Below, piece by piece: positions 1-5,143 of a stretch of 12,233 nucleotides of DNA. Every line of letters begins with the position of its first letter. Position 1 is the stretch's first letter. The stretch lies in contig JACRDV010000127.1 of NCBI GenBank assembly GCA_024860865.1, forward strand, positions 1 through 12,233, in the 5' to 3' direction. Under the pieces are notes generated by a model. It was not told the DNA's origin and searched no databases. It saw only the letters and a program-made list of their open reading frames with translations. Origin of the DNA: JACRDV01 sp024860865 [NCBI: Methanobacteriota archaeon]. GTDB taxonomy: Archaea > JACRDV01. Made by a program: the position numbers and the translations under genes.

Positions 1-129
1 ATGAGCACACCCACGGTTATTATCGTAGACATAGAAGGAAATGAAATTACTTCTTGGCATGGCCAAATACCAGATGAACAAAAAATCAGTACGTATTTAG
101 CTAATAGCCATTATTCTTGTTTTTTCTAA
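1..129 (+). CDS. Thioredoxin-fold protein, C-terminal end (5' end outside the window)
   Basis: The frame is open from the first base and stops at TAA 127-129, giving 42 residues. The opening STPTVIIVD looks like the cis-proline strand of a thioredoxin fold (the usual pattern is TPT followed by a hydrophobic strand). It is followed by EGNEI, a tryptophan and glycine, and a final helix with YLANS, which is how the last third of thioredoxin-like proteins usually runs. The CxxC active site would lie upstream, outside the window. The ATG at position 1 is therefore probably an internal methionine. Such proteins are disulfide reductants. The next gene on the same strand is an NrdG-like activase, so this could be the electron donor of an anaerobic ribonucleotide reductase, but that is inference from one neighbour. 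Family assignment from 42 residues is moderate at best. Confidence 0.5.
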   Translation: MSTPTVIIVDIEGNEITSWHGQIPDEQKISTYLANSHYSCFF

Positions 130-310
130 CTTGAAAGCACTTATGGGTAGAATATCTAATTATCCAATGAGAAAAATAACTTAAACAAAAGTAGGTCGTA
201 CTCGTAGAAGACCAAATGTTAGGATTTTTCTTAGGTGGATGAAGGAGCTAAATACATACAAAAATCATTAAATTACTTAATAAAAACTAATTTTTTAGGG
301 AAGTATTTTA

Positions 311-1018
311 ATGGATATAAGAGGTTTTATTGAAACAAGCTTTGTGGATTGGGATGGCAAAATAGTATCAACTGTTTTTACAGCCGGATGTAATTTTCGC
401 TGTATTTTTTGTTATAATTATGAATTGGCTATTAACCCAGAAAAGTTTAAACAAGTGCCAATGGATCATATAATGGATTTTTTAAAGGAGCACTCTGATT
501 TTATAGATGGACTTTGTATTACTGGTGGAGAGCCATCTCTGCAAAATGATTTGCCCGATTTTTGTAAAAAAATTAAATCGCTTGGCTTTAGCATTAAACT
601 CGATACCAATGGAACTCATCCAGAAATGCTTCAAAAACTAATAGAGGAAAGACTTGTGGACTACGTAGCAATGGATATTAAAGCGCCATTAAATGAAGAA
701 AAATATGCGCTTCTAAGTGGAACATACGTTAATTCACTTTTAAATAAAATTAAAGAGAGCGTCCAATTATTGCTCCACTCTCATTTAGAATATGAGTTCA
801 GAACGACAGTTATACCAACAATGCATTCAGAAGAGGATATCGAAAAAATAGCAAAAGAAATTAAAGGCGCAAGACTTTATGCTCTACAAAAGTTTCAACC
901 AATTAATGTTCTAAACTCAGAATTAAAAAGGCAAAAATCCCAAAAAGATGAAGAGATGGAGCAACTGGTACAAATTGCAAAAAAACATTTGCTAAAAGTC
1001 AAATGGAGGGGAAAATGA
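311..1018 (+). CDS. nrdG: Anaerobic ribonucleoside-triphosphate reductase activating protein (radical SAM, NrdG2 type)
   Basis: This 235-residue protein carries the radical-SAM cluster motif CNFRCIFC with cysteines at residues 27, 31 and 34, then the SAM-binding TGGEP at 71-75. The N-terminal DIRGFIETSFVDWDGK and the length fit the NrdG2-type activase, which uses a [4Fe-4S] cluster and S-adenosylmethionine to install the glycyl radical of class III ribonucleotide reductase NrdD in the cytoplasm. Other small radical-SAM activases share this layout, and no nrdD is visible, so the partner is inferred. The ATG at 311 is preceded by AGGG at 297-300 at workable spacing. About 180 bases without a convincing gene lie upstream. 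The stop codon overlaps the next ATG (ATGA), preceded by a strong Shine-Dalgarno, a sign that another coupled gene once followed. Confidence 0.82.
   Translation: MDIRGFIETSFVDWDGKIVSTVFTAGCNFRCIFCYNYELAINPEKFKQVPMDHIMDFLKEHSDFIDGLCITGGEPSLQNDLPDFCKKIKSLGFSIKLDTNGTHPEMLQKLIEERLVDYVAMDIKAPLNEEKYALLSGTYVNSLLNKIKESVQLLLHSHLEYEFRTTVIPTMHSEEDIEKIAKEIKGARLYALQKFQPINVLNSELKRQKSQKDEEMEQLVQIAKKHLLKVKWRGK
1005..1010 (+). promoter_or_regulatory. Strong Shine-Dalgarno at the end of nrdG
   Basis: GGAGGG (followed by another G) lies in the last codons of nrdG, 4 bases before an ATG at 1015 that overlaps the nrdG stop as ATGA. It matches the core of the 16S rRNA anti-Shine-Dalgarno, and this arrangement is typical of translational coupling. 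The ORF it would start is only 25 codons long. Confidence 0.5.
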
Positions 1019-1092
1019 GCTATCAAAGATACATATTTAAACGAAGATTACTATCTTTCCTCAGTATTAAACATTTAAAGAAACCAGTATAG
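1015..1092 (+). pseudogene. Truncated coupled ORF downstream of nrdG (probable gene stump)
   Basis: Reading from the ATG of the ATGA overlap gives 25 residues starting MSYQRYIFKRRLLSFL and ending at TAG 1090-1092. It has the best Shine-Dalgarno near any start here and is coupled to nrdG, yet it runs head-on into the end of the minus-strand gene whose stop is at 1067-1069, overlapping it by 26 bases. A well-initiated but very short, basic ORF at this place looks like the 5' end of a gene whose remainder was replaced. The N-terminus faintly recalls the start of binding-protein-dependent ABC permeases (YI-RR-LLS), but 25 residues do not allow a family call. A genuine microprotein is the alternative. 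Confidence 0.35.
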
Positions 1093-2188
1093 TTTTGTTT
1101 ATTTCTCTTTCAATCCATTCTTTCCCTTTTATTTTTCCAACCCTATATATCTCAATCAGTTTTTCAGCATAATTTTTCGCTTTATTATAGCCGACCTCTC
1201 TTGCTTCTTCTATTACACTCCAGTCATCTTTTTCTCTGAACTCCCAATAAGCTGTGGCAATTTCCGGAAAGATTTTTTTCCGAGATCCAGTGAGAAGAGA
1301 AACGTAAAATCCAAGAGAACCCTTATTCCTATTGTCAATTATGTGTCTCAGTGTTCCCTTCTGATTTGTGTCAGCCAGGAGATCTTTTGTCCCTCTTACA
1401 AGCCCTTCAATTTTAGTATGCGGAAATAAACCAATTAGCTCGCGCCATTCTTCGTCAGGAAAAACTTTGTCACTTGCCTCTCCTATTTCATGGCTAAGAT
1501 AAGATTTCAGTTCTTCTTCACAAATTCTATCCATTTTATCCGCTATACTTTCTGGTTTTGCACCAATTTTTTCCTCATTCAACCCGTAATCTTCAAAAGC
1601 GAACTTTAAAGCCTTTTTTTCTTTTGTGGTTTTCACTTCTTTGACTTTTTCCCATAGGAGATATCTAACTGGTTCTTTTCTGCCAAATATATCATTTCCC
1701 TGTAACAGAGCTGGAGTAGTAAATAAATCCCTTGCAGACTCTTTATCTAAAACATGAATATTGTATCCATTTTCCATTCGGGATTCTTCGAGTTCAGCGA
1801 GGAAAAAAGAGGGTTTCATCGAGGCTGCATAGCCTGCTCCATAAAGAAATCCTTCAGGCTTGAGTGTTTTATTTATTCCTTTTAAATCGAAGGGCTGATA
1901 TTCGTTCCCTTCTATCTCTATGTTCTGAAATTCCTTTTCTGACAGTTTTTTCCAGTTTATCTCTTTTTCCTCAACCCAATCCATCAAATCAGAATGATCG
2001 ATTTCTTCCCAAGGTTTTATTTTCCTCTCCCATTTGTATAGGTCTCTGAGCCTCAATAACAATCCACATATAGAATATATACCCCAGTATTTAGCATCTG
2101 AAATGTCACAATTCTTCTTAACCTGGTTTGCAATATGTTCAACATCAATCATTCTTTCACCAGTTACAATAATAAATTCTTTTTTCAT
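1067..2188 (-). CDS. Conserved protein of unknown function, resembling the Sfum_1244 family
   Basis: A 373-residue soluble protein with no signal peptide and no membrane segment. Stretches such as NCDISDAKYWGIYSICGLLL, LYGAGYAASMKPSFFLAEL, YLSHEIGEA and KDLLADTNQKGTLRHII match my memory of the family called Sfum_1244, seen mainly in sulfate-reducing and related bacteria. No function is established that I know of, and I see no catalytic signature. Abundant Glu, Lys and Trp suggest a folded helical cytosolic protein. It points against its plus-strand neighbours: it converges on nrdG and diverges from the transporter, with only 23 bases between the two start codons. No obvious Shine-Dalgarno precedes its ATG at 2188. 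The family's bacterial distribution and its position behind a gene stump suggest acquisition by transfer. The ORF itself is secure; the family name is recollection. Confidence 0.75.
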   Translation of the reverse strand: MKKEFIIVTGERMIDVEHIANQVKKNCDISDAKYWGIYSICGLLLRLRDLYKWERKIKPWEEIDHSDLMDWVEEKEINWKKLSEKEFQNIEIEGNEYQPFDLKGINKTLKPEGFLYGAGYAASMKPSFFLAELEESRMENGYNIHVLDKESARDLFTTPALLQGNDIFGRKEPVRYLLWEKVKEVKTTKEKKALKFAFEDYGLNEEKIGAKPESIADKMDRICEEELKSYLSHEIGEASDKVFPDEEWRELIGLFPHTKIEGLVRGTKDLLADTNQKGTLRHIIDNRNKGSLGFYVSLLTGSRKKIFPEIATAYWEFREKDDWSVIEEAREVGYNKAKNYAEKLIEIYRVGKIKGKEWIEREINKTILVSLNV

Positions 2189-2211
2189 TTATAAAAAAAT
2201 TGGGAAATAAT

Positions 2212-3363
2212 ATGGGTATTTTTTCTAGAAATTTGCTCTTGATATTTGGCACAGCATTTCTGTTTTTCTTTAGTTTTCACATGTTATTGCCAATCCTTGC
2301 ACTATTTGCAAAAAACATAGGCGCCAGTGATGCAGAAATTGGCTTAATCATAGGTATATTTGCTTTTATGGCAGTGATAGCAAGGCTTCCAGTTGGCATT
2401 TATGTTGATAGGCATGGCAAAAAGAGAATGATAATACTTGGTTGCTTGATCTTCTTCATATCACCTATTCTCTACTCAATTTGTTCTACTCCTTCTCAAT
2501 TATTTTTCATTAGAATGTTTCATGGAATAGGTATTGCGGCTTTCACTATATCTGCGATGGCCATGGTGGCCGACCTTGCTCCAAGAGGACGATTAGGTGA
2601 GATAATGGGTTTTTATGGTGTATCAGTGATGTTTGCTACCGCTGTAGCACCTAGTTTAGGAGGTTTATTGACAGACTTACTTGATTTTTCTCGAACATTT
2701 TTAATTGCCTCATTGCTAGCATTTAGCTCAGTAATTCTCTCAACGCTGATAAAAGAACAAATAGTTCAAAGTGGTAGTTATAGCTATAAAACTAGCTTTA
2801 AAGATGCGATAACAAATAAAAATGTCATAACATCAAGTCTTGCTATATTCACGCTGACAATAACCTACGCTTCAATTGTCTCTTTTTTCCCAGTATATGC
2901 TCGGCTTTTTAATATCACCCCTACTGAAGTTGGGTTGTTCTTCACAGCATATGCAGTTGCAACGATATTCACTAGACCTACAATGGGAAGATTATCTGAC
3001 AGATTTGGCAGAGCGCCGGTGATTTTGCCAACTATGTGCCTTGCAGCAATAGCAATTTTTCTAGTTTCTAAATTTAGCACTCTCAATGGGTTTTTCATTT
3101 CAGCTGTGTTATATGGCGTTGGTTTTGGCTCAGCTTTCTCTGCTCTTTCTGCCTTTGTAGTCGATACTATCGATCCAAAAAATAGAGGATCCGCCATGGG
3201 AATATTCACATCTTGCTTTGATCTTGGTATAGCAACTGGGTCAATTGGACTTGGAGTTGTAGGTCAATACTATGGCTATCAAGTACTATACGAAACCGCT
3301 TCTCTCATCTTAGTAATTGGTGTTGTATCATTTATAATATTTAGATATATTTGGAAGGATTAA
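2212..3363 (+). CDS. Major facilitator superfamily transporter
   Basis: A 383-residue very hydrophobic protein with about twelve predicted membrane helices in two halves. The MFS loop 2-3 signature appears as GIYVDRHGKKRMI near residue 60 and is repeated in the second half as MGRLSDRFGRAPVI near residue 260, the expected internal duplication. It is a proton-coupled or facilitated transporter of the cytoplasmic membrane; the substrate cannot be read from the sequence, and drug efflux and small-metabolite export are both possible. ATG 2212 is preferred over the in-frame TTG at 2200 because GGGA at 2202-2205 sits at reasonable spacing and MGIFSRNLLLIF leads directly into the first helix. The start is 23 bases from the divergent unknown gene, so its promoter must overlap that gene's 5' end. 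Confidence 0.88.
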   Translation: MGIFSRNLLLIFGTAFLFFFSFHMLLPILALFAKNIGASDAEIGLIIGIFAFMAVIARLPVGIYVDRHGKKRMIILGCLIFFISPILYSICSTPSQLFFIRMFHGIGIAAFTISAMAMVADLAPRGRLGEIMGFYGVSVMFATAVAPSLGGLLTDLLDFSRTFLIASLLAFSSVILSTLIKEQIVQSGSYSYKTSFKDAITNKNVITSSLAIFTLTITYASIVSFFPVYARLFNITPTEVGLFFTAYAVATIFTRPTMGRLSDRFGRAPVILPTMCLAAIAIFLVSKFSTLNGFFISAVLYGVGFGSAFSALSAFVVDTIDPKNRGSAMGIFTSCFDLGIATGSIGLGVVGQYYGYQVLYETASLILVIGVVSFIIFRYIWKD

Positions 3364-3387
3364 ATTGATAGAAAAATTTCTCTCTAA

Positions 3388-3396
3388 CTTTAAAAG
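3388..3396 (+). promoter_or_regulatory. Possible TATA box before the GIY-YIG gene
   Basis: CTTTAAAAG lies between the MFS stop and the GIY-YIG gene. Archaeal initiation usually falls about 25-27 bases downstream of the TATA centre, which here is about 3417-3420, right at the candidate ATT start and past the upstream ATG at 3405. A-T-rich chance matches are common, so this is tentative. Confidence 0.3.
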
Positions 3397-3406
3397 TTAA
3401 AATCAT

Positions 3407-3416
3407 GGAGTAGATC
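3407..3416 (+). promoter_or_regulatory. Extended Shine-Dalgarno-like site that decides the GIY-YIG start
   Basis: GGAGTAGATC agrees at 8 of 10 positions with GGAGGTGATC, the complement of the archaeal 16S rRNA 3' end. The GGAG core is 9 bases before ATT at 3420, a normal spacing, and the site overlaps the short frame ATG GAG TAG at 3405-3413. It supports initiation at or near 3420 despite the lack of ATG, GTG or TTG there. Confidence 0.4.
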
Positions 3417-3419
3417 AAA

Positions 3420-3833
3420 ATTAAGGGCACATATAACTTAGTTATTAAATTAGATAAAAGCCAAAAATTAACAATCGGAAAACTTGGGACCTTCTTTTTC
3501 CCTAAGGGCTATTATGTTTATACTGGATCTGCTCTGAATAATCTAGATGCTAGAATAGCACACCATAAAAACGCAAACAAAAAACTGCGCTGGCATATCG
3601 ACTACTTGTTAAGAAAGGCAAGGATTTTGAATGTGCTAACAATTAAAACTGAGCGAAAAGTAGAATGTCAACTCCATGGGGTGATAGAAAACTTGCCAAA
3701 CGCCAAGATATTAATACCAAAGTTTGGTTCATCAGATTGCAAATGTAAAAGCCATCTAGTTTATTTTAAGAAACTCCATATCACAGAAACCCAGAAAAAA
3801 ATAAATATTTTAGGATTTGCTAAAAACAAATAA
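3420..3833 (+). CDS. GIY-YIG nuclease-like protein, DUF123 (Uri) type, with non-standard start
   Basis: From ATT at 3420 the frame gives 137 residues matching the DUF123 branch of GIY-YIG proteins: KGTYNLVIKL supplies the 'GIY' strand, GYYVYTGSAL the 'YIG' strand, LDARIAHH the conserved arginine, then LRWHIDYLL, and a cysteine-bearing tail with GSSDCKCKSHL. Similarity therefore begins at the very first codons, so the gene starts near 3420 and not at the TTG at 3606. Family members are putative structure-specific nucleases; their cellular role is largely unsettled. There is no ATG, GTG or TTG near the expected start. Upstream in frame lies ATG GAG TAG (3405-3413) followed by ATC AAA ATT. Options are an AUU or AUC start, decoding of the TAG, or a recently broken start; the rest of the frame is intact. 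Confidence 0.75.
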   Translation: MKGTYNLVIKLDKSQKLTIGKLGTFFFPKGYYVYTGSALNNLDARIAHHKNANKKLRWHIDYLLRKARILNVLTIKTERKVECQLHGVIENLPNAKILIPKFGSSDCKCKSHLVYFKKLHITETQKKINILGFAKNK

Positions 3834-3849
3834 ATTTTCGTAACAAACC

Positions 3850-3856
3850 TTATATT
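3850..3856 (+). promoter_or_regulatory. Possible TATA box for the uS15 gene
   Basis: TTATATT lies about 80 bases before the uS15 start, in the 101-base gap after the GIY-YIG gene. Initiation would be expected near 3880, giving a leader of about 55 bases that includes the Shine-Dalgarno. Chance occurrence in A-T-rich DNA cannot be excluded. Confidence 0.35.
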
Positions 3857-3922
3857 CATTAAGCTACATTCAAAAAGATACTTTTAGAAAAAATTCAATG
3901 GTTTAAGGATTTTAATGAATTT

Positions 3923-3926
3923 GGAG
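3923..3926 (+). promoter_or_regulatory. Shine-Dalgarno selecting the TTG start of uS15
   Basis: GGAG (within GGAGATGGGAT) is 8 bases before TTG 3935. It supports TTG as the true start, because the protein then begins MARLHTRRKG as archaeal uS15 proteins do. Confidence 0.6.
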
Positions 3927-3934
3927 ATGGGATA

Positions 3935-4390
3935 TTGGCTAGACTGCATACAAGAAGGAAAGGTGAACACGGCTCAAAGCATCCTGTCCGAGCTGCTCCC
4001 CCAAGTTGGGTGCAACAAGATTCAAGCGAACTTAAAGAACTAGTAGTGAGACTAGCAAAAGAAGGGTATTCTACTGCGACGATCGGTACAATCCTCCGAG
4101 ATCAATATGGAGTTCCAAGTGTAAAGTTGGTTACAGGGGAAAAACTACTGGAAATTTTGAAAGAACACAATATAGCTCCCACACTTCCTGAAGATCTAAT
4201 GAATGTGATAAAACAAGCCCTCAGAACTCGAAGACATATAGAAGTTCATAAGAAAGATATTAGCAACAAACGTAATCTAACTTTAGCAGAATCAAAAATT
4301 CACAGACTAGTAAAATACTACAAAAAGAAAGGTATTTTACCAGCTGACTGGACTTACGAACCTAAAAAAGCAGCTTTGCTTATAAAGTGA
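3935..4390 (+). CDS. rps15: Small ribosomal subunit protein uS15 (archaeal/eukaryotic S15/S13 type)
   Basis: The 151-residue product begins MARLHTRRKGEHGSKHP, the typical opening of archaeal uS15, which has an N-terminal extension compared with the roughly 90-residue bacterial protein. The middle contains the helical VRLAKEGYSTATIGTILRD and the C-terminal half the rRNA-binding core with ESKIHRLVKYYKKKG. It binds helices of 16S rRNA in the 30S platform and helps early assembly. Translation starts at TTG 3935 with a good Shine-Dalgarno. In many archaea this gene is next to a recJ-like gene and eS1; here that conserved group is split by the minus-strand genes at 4427-5743. Length and sequence are normal for the archaeal family. 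Confidence 0.96.
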   Translation: MARLHTRRKGEHGSKHPVRAAPPSWVQQDSSELKELVVRLAKEGYSTATIGTILRDQYGVPSVKLVTGEKLLEILKEHNIAPTLPEDLMNVIKQALRTRRHIEVHKKDISNKRNLTLAESKIHRLVKYYKKKGILPADWTYEPKKAALLIK

Positions 4391-4426
4391 TTTTGAAACG
4401 AAAAATAATAGAATGAGGCAAACCAA

Positions 4427-4678
4427 CTAAGATGTCGGATTGCCTTCTGTTTCTTCTTTAACTTGCGGTGCTGGCTTCGGTTTTGCACCAACAGACAATA
4501 GAACACTGAATTTGTCAAAATGTTCTAGAAAAGATTCGTATTGAGGCGGTGCTGGTCTGTAATCTTGCCATTTCTCTAAGTATTGTTTAATTCTTTCAAG
4601 GACTTGCCTTCTTTCGACCTCTAAGGCAACTAACCTTGCTAAGAGCAATTCAAGGTTGTCTTTATCGCTGTAAAGCAT
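4427..4678 (-). CDS. Small hypothetical protein with coiled-coil character
   Basis: An 83-residue protein from ATG 4678 (TTG 4684 is an alternative that adds two residues). AGAGG lies upstream on the minus strand at spacing suited to the ATG. Residues about 3-40 are strongly helical with leucines, glutamates and arginines in heptad-like spacing (LELLLARLVALEVERRQVL), suggesting a coiled coil or helical hairpin. The tail is low in complexity, with alternating Pro and Lys (AKPKPAPQ) and acidic residues, and is probably disordered. There is no membrane segment, no cysteine and no recognised domain. The stop is TAG. It lies 23 bases downstream of the small minus-strand ORF at 4702-4872 and probably shares its transcript. 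A scaffold, adaptor or regulator would fit such a shape, but I do not recognise the family. Confidence 0.6.
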   Translation of the reverse strand: MLYSDKDNLELLLARLVALEVERRQVLERIKQYLEKWQDYRPAPPQYESFLEHFDKFSVLLSVGAKPKPAPQVKEETEGNPTS

Positions 4679-4701
4679 ATACAATAACCTCTGGTTATTT
4701 T

Positions 4702-4872
4702 TTACGGAGCATCGGCTATTTTTTTGATTCCACCATATTCTAGAACAACTGGATGGTGTGAGAACATTGCTACATGGCGTTGAATATCCACATATTCATC
4801 AGTGGCATCACATATGTAGACTCCAGTATGGACTGGTATTTGTTCAAGCAGTTCCTGCTTCTGTTTTTGCAC
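4702..4872 (-). CDS. Small hypothetical protein upstream of the coiled-coil gene (possibly frameshifted 5' end)
   Basis: The minus strand reads 56 residues from GTG 4872 to TAA 4704-4702: a charged helix (QKQKQELLEQ), then VHTGVYICDATDEYVDI, QRHVAMFSHHP, and EYGGIKKIADAP. The composition is that of a soluble alpha/beta protein, whereas the opposite strand's long frames are shadows rich in Phe and His. GTG 4872 has AGGGGTGA just upstream, close to the Shine-Dalgarno consensus; GTG 4881 is also in frame. The frame stays open further upstream to about 4914 (DEQHEIAKKTG), until an in-frame TGA. An ATG at 4945 next to the predicted transcription start encodes MANVCWDKQM in another frame, and joining the two would take a +1 shift near 4915. 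The family is unrecognised. Confidence 0.45.
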   Translation of the reverse strand: MQKQKQELLEQIPVHTGVYICDATDEYVDIQRHVAMFSHHPVVLEYGGIKKIADAP

Positions 4873-4944
4873 TATTTTCACCCCTGTTTTTTTGGCGATT
4901 TCGTGTTGCTCATCTCATTTGTTTGTCCCAGCACACATTTGCCA

Positions 4945-4968
4945 TTTATCATGATTTATCATGATAAA
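4945..4968. promoter_or_regulatory. Tandem repeat and palindrome, operator-like
   Basis: TTTATCATGA occurs twice in direct tandem (4945-4954 and 4955-4964). The second copy with the next four bases forms a perfect 14-base palindrome, TTTATCATGATAAA (4955-4968). The half-site TTTATCA thus repeats at 10-base spacing, one helical turn, and sits between the minus-strand TATA box and the first minus-strand ATG (4945), where an archaeal repressor would block initiation. Operator function is inferred. Confidence 0.45.
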
Positions 4969-4977
4969 TATGTATGA

Positions 4978-4988
4978 TTTATATAAAA
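4978..4988 (-). promoter_or_regulatory. TATA box for the minus-strand small-gene operon
   Basis: The minus strand reads TTTTATATAAA, very close to the archaeal TATA consensus. Initiation about 26 bases on falls near 4957, 12 bases before ATG 4945 and inside the palindromic repeat. The box is nearly symmetrical, but no gene follows on the plus strand, so minus-strand use is more likely. Confidence 0.55.
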
Positions 4989-5143
4989 ACTTTGCGCTTC
5001 CTTTTTATTTTATTTACTGTATTTATATTTTTAATAATATTTTATTACTGAAGGTAATTTCCAGCTAATGAAAGTTACTGTTCTTGTTCGCAGCAATTTA
5101 ATAAATGCTATCAAATCCCAATTTTCAATGTTTGTTTGTTTTA

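Noticed and set aside
2200-2214. TTG 2200 as the MFS start
   Set aside because: ATG 2212 has GGGA at useful spacing and leads directly into the first membrane helix; the TTG adds only four residues without better signals.
3606-3833. Short version of the GIY-YIG gene starting at TTG 3606
   Set aside because: It would lack the GIY and YIG strands and the conserved arginine, which are clearly encoded in the same frame upstream.
3915-4043. 42-codon ORF starting MNLEMGYWLDC overlapping the uS15 start in another frame
   Set aside because: Almost all of it lies inside the uS15 coding region and it borrows the uS15 Shine-Dalgarno; best explained as a shadow frame.
4774-4977. Plus-strand ORF of 67 codons (and a similar one at 4758-4964)
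   Set aside because: It is in antisense register with the minus-strand small gene, is rich in Phe/His/Ile as such shadows are, has no Shine-Dalgarno, and is not served by a plus-strand TATA box.
4990-5143. T-rich gap after the Yip1-like gene examined for an sRNA or tRNA
   Set aside because: No cloverleaf, no paired C and D boxes, and no stable hairpin could be seen by eye.
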